A stretch of 64,000 nt of DNA. Source: CAVTLG01 sp963735495 (GTDB lineage Bacteria; Chloroflexota; Ktedonobacteria; Ktedonobacterales; Ktedonobacteraceae). The number at the start of each line of letters is the position of its first letter. The stretch's first letter is position 1. Positions 56,205-64,000 of this stretch are shown here, one piece after another. The translations under genes were made by a program, and so were the position numbers. The stretch is from NCBI GenBank assembly GCA_963735495.1, contig CAVTLG010000009.1:372001-436000 (forward strand), in the 5' to 3' direction. The notes under the pieces were generated by a model. That model worked only from the letters and a program-made list of their open reading frames with translations, had not been told where the DNA came from and did no database searches.

Positions 56205-57520
56205 GGAGAACATTCCCCTGTTCTTCGTGTGACATCGCAGGCACACGAGCAGAAAAAACGGACAAATATGCGAACAGTGCTTCCTTGCAGCTTTGAAAGA
56301 CCACTCGACCTTGAGCATAACCGGCGGATGATCGTCTGTTACAACGAGCCGGGCAGGCTGGTAGACTGACGAATAACGAGATAAGGTTGAAGAAGACAAG
56401 ACGTGTGGCAGGGTCAGGGCAATGGAGAAGGTTGTGTATCGTAACCACGCGTTCTTCCTCGAATGCTGGGATCTCGTGGGTTATTCCGGCTAAACATCCG
56501 GTGTTTACCGGTCAACATCGGCAAGTATACATAAATGAATGGGTCTATGTCAAGAGTTTCTGCACCGATGGCTTATTTGCCAGGGCTGGCGGCAAGAGGC
56601 ATAAACCCTCTTCCTGCTGTATGCTCTTGTAGAGTTATAATACAGGCAAGATATCGCTCGCCTGCTTCATTACAACATGACGACTTTTTGCGCTGAGTCG
56701 ATGCAGATTTTGGAGTCTCTTTTCTCTCCGCAATAATTCACAAGCCCTGCACTCCACGCTGACTCTACCAACAGCCCACGAATTGCGCAACGAGCTTATT
56801 GCGCAATTCGTGGGTGTAGGACCGGAATGTGTAAGGCATGTTGAGCATTCATTGCCACTGATGATTGGTGGGAAATCGATCAAGTGAGATACGTTACCCA
56901 AAGAGCGAAATCGATATCTCAGGGTTGTTTGGACTAATTCCGACAGGATATCTCTCTTCTCGGGACACGAATTGCTGCCCAATAGAGAGAGAAAATTGAT
57001 AGCAGAACTGCTAGCACACACGATCTGGACAAATCATCCTGGTTAGACAAGAATGGACAAATTTCCCGCTCTCTCAAGCTTGATAATCCACAAAACCAGC
57101 TATGTAGCGGCCTCAAAAGAGCATGCTAAGGTGTTCGACTCTCCCTCATCTTCACCATTCATAAAGCGGGGGGCGGCAACGTGGTAAACGTGCCTCTCGC
57201 CTTCGTCTATGCCACTGTGATTTTTCTCTCTGCTGTGCTTCTTTCGTGCCCATGTAGCAACGCCAAATTTTACCGCTCCAATACGCTCTCCCTCTGTCAA
57301 TTTCAGTGGGCCATTGCCTCTTGAGGAGATTGCCCTCTACAACATTGAGGGTGTACAGGCTCTGGCTTTCGTGACGAAGAGCCTGCTCCAGTCTCTCCTT
57401 GGAAACCACTCCAAAACGGAGGCTAATGGCAGTGTTTCTTCACAGTTGAGATTATTCCTGTTCTGGAATGATCTCCAATCTGGCTACTTCCCATGCCAGA
57501 GTTTGACAATGTGGCTCGTT
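56205..57520. other. Long region without a supported gene
   Basis: Contains an ISAs1-like terminus (AATAATTCACAAGCCCTG near 56733), the 16-bp inverted repeat at 56775-56814, and minus-strand frames at 57100-57409 that look like pieces of one short decayed gene (SQSLYTLNVVEGNLLKRQWP, then GVATWARKKHSREKN in another frame). None can be named. Confidence 0.5.
56775..56814. repeat. Perfect 16-bp inverted repeat
   Basis: CCCACGAATTGCGCAA and its exact complement are separated by CGAGCTTA. A related word (CCCACGACTTGCGCAACGAG) occurs at about 28987, near another transposase remnant. Confidence 0.75.
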
Positions 57521-58528
57521 TTAATCTCCGTCGAATTTGCGCATCTCTTCTACTTCTGGCGTCATGTCCAGATGCTGAAAATCATCTAAAGCATCCATGG
57601 CCCAGCGATGGGCCTCTTGTGGGTTGTTTTGTGCCTGTTTCAGATAGACAAAAGCGCGTTTGTAATAAGCGATATGACGCTTATCTTTGGTGTTCTGGAC
57701 TAATTGCCAGCTTTCCCCTAAAGAGGATTGTGCCTCGTCTAGATTGCCTTGTTTGATAGCAATCTCGGCCAGGAAAATCTTTGCATACATAATACCCCGC
57801 TCCCAACCAACATCTTTACTAATCCTCAGACACTGTTGGAAGCTGTCCTTCGCTTTCTCATATTGCTCCTCAATTTGGTACATTGCACCTTGATTGTAAA
57901 GAAAATATCCTAAGAAGCGTCCATATATCTGTTCGCCTTTTATTTGTTTAAGCAAATTTTCCTGCTCTTTTAGGAAATGAACTATTTCTATATTTTTCTT
58001 ATTCTGACGAAGCTTATGCATAGTCATATCATTGACAAGATGATAGCGAAACTCTGTAGCATTATCGTCACTGATGCAATTACATAGCTTATATGCCTGT
58101 GCTAAGGTTTTGTCTGCCTCCCGAAGACTTCCTGGCTGGCCCATGAGAATAAGCGTCCAGCTCTTGGCTTCCATCGCATCTATACAGGTGAACCAGTCCT
58201 CTCTCTCTCTGGCTTCATTACCCAACCAATCAAAATAGAATAATCGCTCTGGCCAGTGTCCGTTTCGGTCGGTAAAGGAGCGTAGCCGATCTTGTGACCA
58301 GAAAGCTTTGAGGTCATCGTATCGCTTATAAGCTATGCACCATTTAAGGACAGCAAGTAGGTTGCCCCATTCCTCCTCTATCTCATTGTATTGTGGAATT
58401 TGTATTTCCCAATCAAGTCCACCATTTTTCTTTGTGAAGTCTAGATACCACTGCACCCAGCGTTCTGACACCATACCGCTATTTGCGTCATACTGAGGTT
58501 GTGTCCTCCTTATCTGGAAAGAGATCAA
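57521..58528 (-). pseudogene. TPR-containing C-terminal part of a STAND/NB-ARC-type protein
   Basis: About 330 residues. The start RWVQWYLDFTKKNGG with NLLAVLKWCIAYKRYDDL is the region that normally follows the NTPase of STAND regulators. Several TPR units follow (FLYNQGAMYQIEEQYEKAKD, AEIAIKQGNLDEAQSSL, AFVYLKQAQNNPQEA). There is no NTPase domain or clear start codon upstream, and AGGAGG at 58510 is not placed for an in-frame ATG (the first is at 58474). It is therefore likely a 5'-truncated gene. Intact relatives serve as signal or defence sensors. Confidence 0.62.
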
Positions 58529-58624
58529 TGAACGTTTTCCATTTTAAGGAGGCACATTTCTTCAGTTCTTCGCCAGTTTCCTTCTCTTATTGTTCAGCTA
58601 TATAACCTCGTTGCGCATCACGTG

Positions 58625-58753
58625 GGCTCATGCCCACTCTTGGTGCTTGCTGCTCGCTTGTCTGAGAGAATGAACTTGCGCTCTTGCTTCTGGAAAAGAG
58701 AGGTAAGATGGAGGCCGTTCATTTTCTGGTGCTCTAAACGCAGCTTATACCTG
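58625..58753 (+). repeat. 129-bp inverted repeat, left arm
   Basis: Matches 59524-59652 in reverse orientation at 125 of 129 positions without gaps. Together the arms enclose the gene at 58779-59372. Confidence 0.9.
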
Positions 58754-58778
58754 AAAATGAGCGGTATCCTTGTTGTCG

Positions 58779-59372
58779 CTATTCTGACTCCCCCTCAGCA
58801 TCAGCATCAGAGATGTCGTCATATCCCTTCCTCGGAGCATCAGCCACCTGGTGGGGGGGGGTATCCCCTCCAGAGATTGTCTCACGGTTTTCTGGCTGCG
58901 CTTCGTGTCCTTGCGTAGACATTTCAGCAGGTGTACTCCGCATAACATTCTCCCCTCGGGCTTGATTTGCTTGAAAATTCTCTGTGTGCAGCTTTATCCG
59001 TTGCAGCGCACTTTCCATTACGGAGATGCCTGGTGGGGTGTTTGTATCACCTCTAGGGATCGTCTCGCGGTTTTCTGGCCGCGCTTCGTGTCCTTGCGTA
59101 GACATTTCAGCAGGTGTACTCCGCATAACATCCCTTATATGCCGTATCTCCTCTAAAACACTCAAATGCTCATTAGTATCGTGACTAGTGCCTTCTACAT
59201 TGGATCTTTTAACACGATGCTGCTCCACAGGTTCTGGAGATTCACTCTCCCTTTTCCTCTTGTTCTCCTGAGTTTGCTGTTGGATTATGTTGGATGTGGG
59301 TACATCTGATGAATGTCTCCCTATTGATCCTCCATCGTTTCCCGAGTCTACTCCTTCTCTGACCTTTGGCAT
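58779..59372 (-). CDS. Low-complexity hydrophilic protein with internal repeats
   Basis: 197 residues, rich in Glu, Ser, Gln and Asn, with no hydrophobic core and so probably disordered. It contains a basic cluster (ENKRKRESES, HRVKRSN) and two copies of a 28-residue unit starting VMRSTPAEMSTQGHEA. The corresponding DNA repeats lie at about 58870-58945 and 59050-59126. The ATG at 59372 follows GGAGTG. It is the only gene inside the 129-bp inverted repeats. Function unknown; it resembles in style the 279-residue protein encoded at 60294. Confidence 0.6.
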   Translation of the reverse strand: MPKVREGVDSGNDGGSIGRHSSDVPTSNIIQQQTQENKRKRESESPEPVEQHRVKRSNVEGTSHDTNEHLSVLEEIRHIRDVMRSTPAEMSTQGHEARPENRETIPRGDTNTPPGISVMESALQRIKLHTENFQANQARGENVMRSTPAEMSTQGHEAQPENRETISGGDTPPHQVADAPRKGYDDISDADAEGESE

Positions 59373-59523
59373 GTTTGTCACTCCATTCTTGATAGGATGC
59401 CTGGGCGTTTTCAAAGTATAGCTAATGGGGAACAACTTTACAAGGTGAATGGAAGGACAGAAGGGCTGTTGAGGCGGGGGAACGCATTGACTCCCCGACC
59501 ATAGAACTGAGATCATTCGTTTC

Positions 59524-59652
59524 CAGGTATAAACTGCGTTTAGAGCACCGGAAAATGAATGGCCTCCATCTTACCTCTCTTTTCCAGAAGCAAGAGCGCA
59601 AGTTCATTCTCTCAGACAAGCGAGCAGTAAGCACCAAGAGTGGGCATGAGCC
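59524..59652 (-). repeat. 129-bp inverted repeat, right arm
   Basis: Reverse complement of 58625-58753 with four mismatches. It covers the upstream region of the enclosed gene, so its promoter may lie in or near this arm. Confidence 0.9.
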
Positions 59653-59701
59653 GCCAAAGTCCCATTTTTTAAAAACTGTTCGAAGATTGGTGTCTGTTGT
59701 G

Positions 59702-59766
59702 GTTTCAGGCAAAGTCTTGCGCTGCGCCAACGTAAGTGTTGCGCAGCGCAAGACTTTGCCTGAAAC
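59702..59766. repeat. Hairpin with perfect 26-bp stem
   Basis: Arms 59702-59727 and 59741-59766 are exact complements, with a 13-base loop. Imperfect copies of TTCGAAGATTGGTGTCT flank it on both sides (about 59679 and 59777) as direct repeats. Confidence 0.88.
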
Positions 59767-59872
59767 TGCATCTGTGTTCGAGGATTGATGTCTCGTTTGT
59801 TCGAGGTTCCATGTCAACTACCAATATTGCCCATGCGGAGGAGCGCCCGTCAAGCTAGCACTGTTATTATCG

Positions 59873-60174
59873 ATATCTAGACCGATCACCCACTCAATCC
59901 GCCTCACACCTTGCTGCCTACATTGGCATGTATGCTCACGAAGAATGCAGACCGTTCATTTTTCGGCTGCTGTTTCGGGGTCACTGAGCTGTGGCTTTTG
60001 GTTCGTGACCCAAAACCTCCAAGCCGAAAAAATGTGAGGAGGGGAGACGGGCCACTTCATCTACATTCCTTACTGTGAAGAATCAGTTCTGATATGTTCT
60101 TCCACAAAGGAGAAAAGAGGCTGAAATCACTTCGTTATCTACATCGTGAGTGGCCAATTTCTCGGTCTAGATAT
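59873..60174. repeat. Inverted-repeat-bounded segment (MITE-like) with nested stem-loop
   Basis: ATATCTAGACCGA at 59873-59885 and its complement at 60162-60174 bound 302 bp without a gene. Inside, TTTTTCGGCT (59959-59968) pairs with 60022-60031, and GGGTCAC (59978-59984) with GTGACCC (60005-60011), a two-level hairpin. Confidence 0.6.
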
Positions 60175-60293
60175 TAGACATAACATTTTGGTCTATTAAG
60201 GGTCAGTTTCAGAGGGGAGCGCTCTGGGGTTGTCAGTGAAGGAAATGTTCTGTTATACTAGAAAAATAGGGAGATGAGCGAAAGGAGGACAAG

Positions 60294-61133
60294 ATGCCAA
60301 GAGAATCTTCCCCTGAGGGCTCACGGATAGAATCGTCGAACACCGTGGGAGAACCTTCCGCCTCTGGTTTTGATGCGATGGCATCGCAGCTACTCGACAA
60401 CCAAAAAAGAAGAAGAGATGAACAGGACGGTTCCCATCAGCAGAGGGTGAGTCGTTCTTCTGGAAGAATGAGTACAGCTGAGGCCCTGGCAAAGCTCTCC
60501 GCTCCTAGTGAGGTAAACCAACAAATTGAAGCAGGGATAGCACGCTTCGAACAACAAGCAGGAGAACGTGAGCAAGCCCAACTCGCATTTCAGTTGGACC
60601 GGCTTGATAGCAAAGTTGTATCAGACCTCAAACGTAGCATGAAAAAGAGCAGGGTGGGTCATGAAGTCGAAGTGCTCGATGATTATCGAAGACGTCAGGT
60701 ATCAGGCAAAAATCAAAGATATACCAGAAAACAAGCATTAGAAGCACTTAAAGCTATTAAGAACTCGTTAGATGCAAAAAAAGATAATACTATAGGTAAA
60801 CGGCAATTGGATTTTAAACAACATTTGGAAGACCTTGAAGACGAGTATGGCGGACGGCCCAAACGGCCCAGATTAGAATCAAGACCAGCAAGAATGATGG
60901 GGCCTGATGCAGGGTCTCTTGGGCGTAGGCAACAGTCCTCTTGGCAGGTTGACTCGTACTCGGATGAGCCGCAGGGAAGTGTTGAAGGCCAGTTTGGTGT
61001 AAGCAAGTGCGGTGAGAACCCGGTGCTGCGTAATGAACAAGATGAGCTTGTTCCAGCTACATTCAAGCTGAATGCCGAGCGGCTCATCACCGCCAGGCGG
61101 TCGCAGCGCCAGCAGGATGAGCAGGGCCAATAG
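60294..61133 (+). CDS. Hydrophilic helical protein with several basic clusters
   Basis: 279 residues without signal or membrane segment. A Ser-rich start leads into charged helices (residues about 60-190) and an unstructured tail. Basic clusters are NQKRRRDEQD, LKRSMKKSR and RPKRPRLES. The start follows a strong AAGGAGG. It resembles the 197-residue protein at 58779-59372 in composition only. No family is recognised; nucleic-acid binding is one possible reading of the charge pattern. Confidence 0.7.
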   Translation: MPRESSPEGSRIESSNTVGEPSASGFDAMASQLLDNQKRRRDEQDGSHQQRVSRSSGRMSTAEALAKLSAPSEVNQQIEAGIARFEQQAGEREQAQLAFQLDRLDSKVVSDLKRSMKKSRVGHEVEVLDDYRRRQVSGKNQRYTRKQALEALKAIKNSLDAKKDNTIGKRQLDFKQHLEDLEDEYGGRPKRPRLESRPARMMGPDAGSLGRRQQSSWQVDSYSDEPQGSVEGQFGVSKCGENPVLRNEQDELVPATFKLNAERLITARRSQRQQDEQGQ

Positions 61134-62202
61134 TCATCATTGCATCTTATCAAGGTTCTCAACAGAGCGGAGCAATCGGTTGCTAAGATGTTAGCCAGCC
61201 GCAGGTACGACCAAGCGCAGCCAGTAGTGCAAGAAAGCCTCTGGACAAACCAGAGGTAGGCCCAGGTGTCATTTTCTCTGGTAAATGGCACCATTTTTCT
61301 CGCGTTTCCAGGTGGTAAATGCCTTGAAATGTGGCCCATTTTTGCCCTTTAGACGGCCAGATTGACCTGAATCATGAGCAACATAACCATTGATCATTGG
61401 AGAAACCGCCTCTGGAGCCGTTCACAGCAGATCGTTTTTGTAAATTTGCGGTGCCCTGAGAGGTTTCATATTTGCTTCTTTTTGCAGAAAAGAAGCAGAA
61501 GCAGCAAACGACATGACAGATCCAGAGACGCTGTCGAATCACTCACCCGTTGTCTTGCATACGCAGATACGAGAAAAGCTCGAAATGCGACTTTCTTGTT
61601 GCTGCTCGAATTTACAAAAACGGTGTGCAAACGTTCGCCTGTGGAGCAGCTTGGCCTGCTATGGTGGCGATGCTGCTCAACATTCGGGGCAAAATGTCCG
61701 CCTAAAGGGCAATTTTGGGCAAGGTTTCAGGGCATTTACCACCAGGCTCTCCTGAGAGCGGACTGATAATTTGGCTGAATGTTCGACAGAATCAGCCCCA
61801 ATCATCAATTTTTTTGGCTCAAGGTTCGATCAAGCCAGAACCTTCGTGGCTCGTCCCACCCCGGATGCCAAAGATGCCAGAGAACGAACGCAAATCTTTA
61901 CAGCATCTTTTCCATTGAAAAATGATCTGTTGTGACGAAATGAAGAAGGCATATGGAAGTTGTGTCGAACTTTCACCCCTCAAAAATTTGGCTGAATGTT
62001 CGACGCAGAGGCAATCCACGCTCAATTTCCGTCGAACATTCAGCCAAATTACCACGGACTCATGCTTCCTGTGTGGGTACCATAGAGAGGAACAGAGCAA
62101 AATACTTCTTCAAATTCAGGGCCACTTACATTTTGCAATGACACCTTTCTGCAAGTAATTCGCAAGAAACGCTCAAAGTTCGAGGGAAAATGGCACCAAT
62201 AT
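61134..62202. other. Non-coding region with repeated 20-mers
   Basis: Short frames are present but none is convincing. AATTTGGCTGAATGTTCGAC occurs at 61768-61787, again at 61985-62004, and inverted at 62031-62050. Words such as AAATGGCACCA recur near 61285 and 62190. It looks like stacked remnants of small repeats. Confidence 0.55.
61985..62050. repeat. Perfect 21-bp inverted repeat pair
   Basis: The 21-base sequence at 61985-62005 and its complement at 62030-62050 enclose 24 bases. A third copy of the first 20 bases is at 61768. Confidence 0.8.
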
Positions 62203-62445
62203 TCAATCTTTCTGTCCTGTTCCATCTTCGAGATCACATGCGCCAGTTGGGCAAAGCCTGGGGCGTTCAATGGTCACACTTTCGACAGGATACCAACGGT
62301 TCTGCCCTCGCAACAATGCCAGGAGTTTCCCTTTGCTCCTTTTAATTGCCATCACCTGTGCCATCCCCCAGTTGACTCGGGTACATGGATGATACGCTTG
62401 CTCCCACAAGGCAGCCTTGATCTCTTCAAGATCTGTTGATTGCAT
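62203..62445 (-). CDS. Small hypothetical protein
   Basis: 80 residues, basic, with IKRSKGKLLALLRGQNRWYPVESV as the central region. The ATG is preceded by AGGAGG at 6 bases, which supports expression. It overlaps the end of the zinc-ribbon-like frame by 20 bases. No family is recognised. Confidence 0.55.
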   Translation of the reverse strand: MQSTDLEEIKAALWEQAYHPCTRVNWGMAQVMAIKRSKGKLLALLRGQNRWYPVESVTIERPRLCPTGACDLEDGTGQKD

Positions 62446-62743
62446 CGTGGCCTCCTGGTTCGTTGTTGCACGTATCCTCCCCAGTAGTGAGCACGAAGAG
62501 TTGGTAGAAAGGCGCAGGAGGATTGAAGAACGTGCAGAGGTCTACTTGGATATCAATAGCCAGTGCGGCGGCACAGGCGGCATGAAAGACGTGGAGTCCC
62601 GCATCGTCGTTCATGATCAAGGGATACTCCCTCAAGGGTTTATGGCAGTACGAGCAGTGTTTCGACCCCCTCGTGATCAAGTATGTTCTGGAATGCACCG
62701 GAAGCCAGACGCGCCACCTCCATAATAGCCGGGAAAACATCAA
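62426..62743 (-). CDS. Possible zinc-binding protein
   Basis: 105 residues. KHCSYCHKPL and a later HVFHAAC supply Cys/His pairs in C-x2-C...H-x3-C order, as in a RING/treble-clef-like zinc site. The start lies inside the tail of the TetR remnant in another frame, with no good ribosome binding site, so the 5' end is doubtful. It runs into the next gene with a 20-base overlap. Confidence 0.42.
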   Translation of the reverse strand: MMFSRLLWRWRVWLPVHSRTYLITRGSKHCSYCHKPLREYPLIMNDDAGLHVFHAACAAALAIDIQVDLCTFFNPPAPFYQLFVLTTGEDTCNNEPGGHDAINRS

Positions 62744-63144
62744 GAGCCATCTGCTCTGAGGAGATCATCGTTGTCTGCTGGCTCCACTGCACAACCGCTC
62801 CGAAGATTGTCCCGCTTATCACCTGAGCAAGCGTTTTGGGGGGAACGCATGTGCGGACCTCTTCGTTTTTATTCTATCGTAGCCACGTGAAGATCGGCTC
62901 AGAGAGTTCTTCGTGGATGGCCTGTTCCATGAGTAAAGCGATATTGGGAGGCAGGTGATGGCGCTGAGACGTCCTCTTGATGTATTCCAACATGGCCTGA
63001 ATGAAGCAGATGGAACGTCTCGCTCTTCGCTTCGGAGGGAAGCGGAAGTGTGCTGACCACGTGTCGGAAATGCTCTCGAACAATGGTATCAATCAACGCA
63101 TATTTATCAGCTTAATGTGCATAAAAGGTTCCCCAACTCACATT
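62640..63144 (-). pseudogene. TetR-family regulator, decayed
   Basis: The remnant begins NVSWGTFYAH, the end of a TetR helix-turn-helix, then TAA (63112-63114) where a residue such as Phe is usual, then ADKYALIDTIVREHF. After a frame change near 63030 the ligand domain follows (ICFIQAMLEYIKRTSQRHHL), with another in-frame stop at 62874-62876 and the tail LAQVISGTIFGAVVQWSQQ. At least three lesions are present, and the first helices are missing. Confidence 0.75.
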
Positions 63145-63359
63145 GTCTCAGTCTCACAGACTGGGCCAATTTTACGAGTAAATCCTTCTTTTCAGTCCCC
63201 TATGTGGTCAAAATCAGCGTGATCGGGTGGCTCCGGCGGCGATTTGCGAAGGATCGCTTCAGAAGCCACCATTCTAGGTACCATGCCGAGACGACGTCGT
63301 TGCAAAACGACGAATTCACAAGTGACACTGCGATATTGTGCTATAGGTGGTATGGTGCC

Positions 63360-63545
63360 CCAGATCCAACCGACGGGCGGCAAACCATCTTGTCTCTCAC
63401 CGATGCCTGCCGGGAAGCGGCCAGGGCTAGCCGAGCAGCACGGGAAGACTGGTTGTTCCGTGCCATTCGAGCAAATCTCTCGTTAGAGGAGCAAGAAGAA
63501 CTCGCAGCCGCCATCGAATTACTCAAACGTCTCGCCGATTCGTAA
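63360..63545 (+). pseudogene. MarR-family regulator, C-terminal fragment
   Basis: About 61 residues: PDPTDGRQTILSLTDACREA, the wing of a MarR winged helix, then the dimerisation helices (REDWLFRAIRANLSLEEQEEL, AIELLKRLADS). The DNA-binding helices before it are not found in any frame. It lies 46 bases before the membrane protein gene at 63591, in the usual place of a local regulator. Confidence 0.65.
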
Positions 63546-63590
63546 CCCAGAAGGCGTGATTCAACTATTTAATGAAAAAAGGTAGAATGA

Positions 63591-63938
63591 ATGATGGAAT
63601 GGATTTACTCTGTATCCTACTTCTTTGGTGGCGTTTTTCTTACAAACGCTGTTCCACATTTTGTGAGCGGCATAATGGGGCGTCCCTTTCAAAGCCCATT
63701 TGCAAAACCTCCTGGCCAGGGGCTTTCTTCTTCGACGGTAAACGTGCTTTGGGGATTTCTCAACCTGGTTGTTGCTTATGTTCTTCTCTGCCGTGTTGGA
63801 AACTTCGATCTACGCTCTACAGCTCATGTTGTTGTTTCGGGGTTAGGTGTTCTTCTCATCAGTATGATAGGGGCACGCAGCTTCGGACGGTTTCATGGTG
63901 GCAATTCTCCTGGTGTACTCTTTGGGAAGCTTCAATAG
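63591..63938 (+). CDS. Small conserved membrane protein
   Basis: 115 residues with three membrane helices (about 8-28, 48-68, 78-95). The block FFGGVFLTNAVPHFVSGIMG, followed by PFQSPFAKPPGQGLSS and VNVLWGFLNLVV, is a recurrent pattern in hypothetical proteins of soil bacteria; function unknown. Two ATGs (63591, 63594) are possible after AAAAAAGGTAGA. The frame is intact. Confidence 0.72.
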   Translation: MMEWIYSVSYFFGGVFLTNAVPHFVSGIMGRPFQSPFAKPPGQGLSSSTVNVLWGFLNLVVAYVLLCRVGNFDLRSTAHVVVSGLGVLLISMIGARSFGRFHGGNSPGVLFGKLQ

Positions 63939-64000
63939 CAGATCGTCCATCTCGACATTCTGCTGGTGGAAGCTGTAGGAAGAACGCTTCGGCAGCTTCC

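Larger units (their letters stand above)
59653..60293. other. Non-coding region with long hairpins
   Basis: Holds the 26-bp-stem hairpin at 59702-59766 and the inverted-repeat-bounded segment at 59873-60174. No gene is supported. Confidence 0.65.

Noticed and set aside
1..64000. CRISPR arrays, rRNA and tRNA genes
   Set aside because: No regularly spaced repeat series, no rRNA-like conserved stretch and no cloverleaf-like segment with a recognisable T-loop was noticed on either strand; a covariance-model search was not possible.

Overview
The window looks like a piece of a large, repeat-rich genome of the Ktedonobacteria type (Chloroflexota). That is an inference from the gene content: kinase-like proteins with receiver-like N-termini, DUF5671 and DUF4386 membrane proteins, MocR and STAND/TPR remnants, and very many insertion sequences (ISL3, IS3, IS5, IS66, IS701, ISAs1). 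No rRNA, tRNA or CRISPR array was recognised.

1-16.4 kb is an ordinary chromosomal segment. It holds an alpha/beta hydrolase, a receiver-like/pseudokinase protein, a 937-residue coiled-coil protein with a Nudix-like tail, a small secreted muramidase-like protein, a MocR regulator divergent from a SIS-domain sugar-phosphate protein, Dps, two small membrane proteins, an OmpR-type two-component pair and a DUF5671 membrane protein. About 180 and 150 bp palindrome clusters lie at the left end.

16.6-28.6 kb is an integrated mobile element read on the minus strand: replication protein, DnaB-type helicase (split by a -1 frame change), excisionase and tyrosine integrase. The integrase gene is cut inside its catalytic H-x-x-R motif by a group II intron with clear ends (GTGCG start, domain V, in-frame exon junction, exon-binding sites matching the exon). 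The intron reverse transcriptase is itself cut twice by elements carrying large serine recombinases, so three layers of mobile DNA are nested here.

28.7-43.7 kb is an IS graveyard with islands of cargo. An ISL3 element holds an IS3 element with a 3-bp target duplication. A GC-rich trio encodes two DUF4386-like membrane proteins and an F420-type oxidoreductase. An ISL3 remnant is split by an IS5 element. A family 2 glycosyltransferase plus a secreted glycosidase-like protein sit between two inverted 252-bp ISL3 ends, like a composite transposon.

44-53 kb begins with a broken resolvase, then a defence-like island: an OLD-family ATPase/TOPRIM nuclease, an interrupted membrane coiled-coil protein and a DUF2726 nuclease-like protein. 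An imperfect 61-bp repeat lies upstream of both transcription units. IS66, IS701 and ISAs1 copies follow.

53-64 kb contains a DnaJ-like zinc protein, a broken GH53 galactanase with two F5/8C domains, a truncated STAND/TPR protein, two low-complexity proteins rich in basic clusters (one inside 129-bp inverted repeats), long hairpins, remnants of TetR and MarR regulators, and a small conserved membrane protein. Single-base frameshifts and in-frame stops recur in the accessory half of the window.
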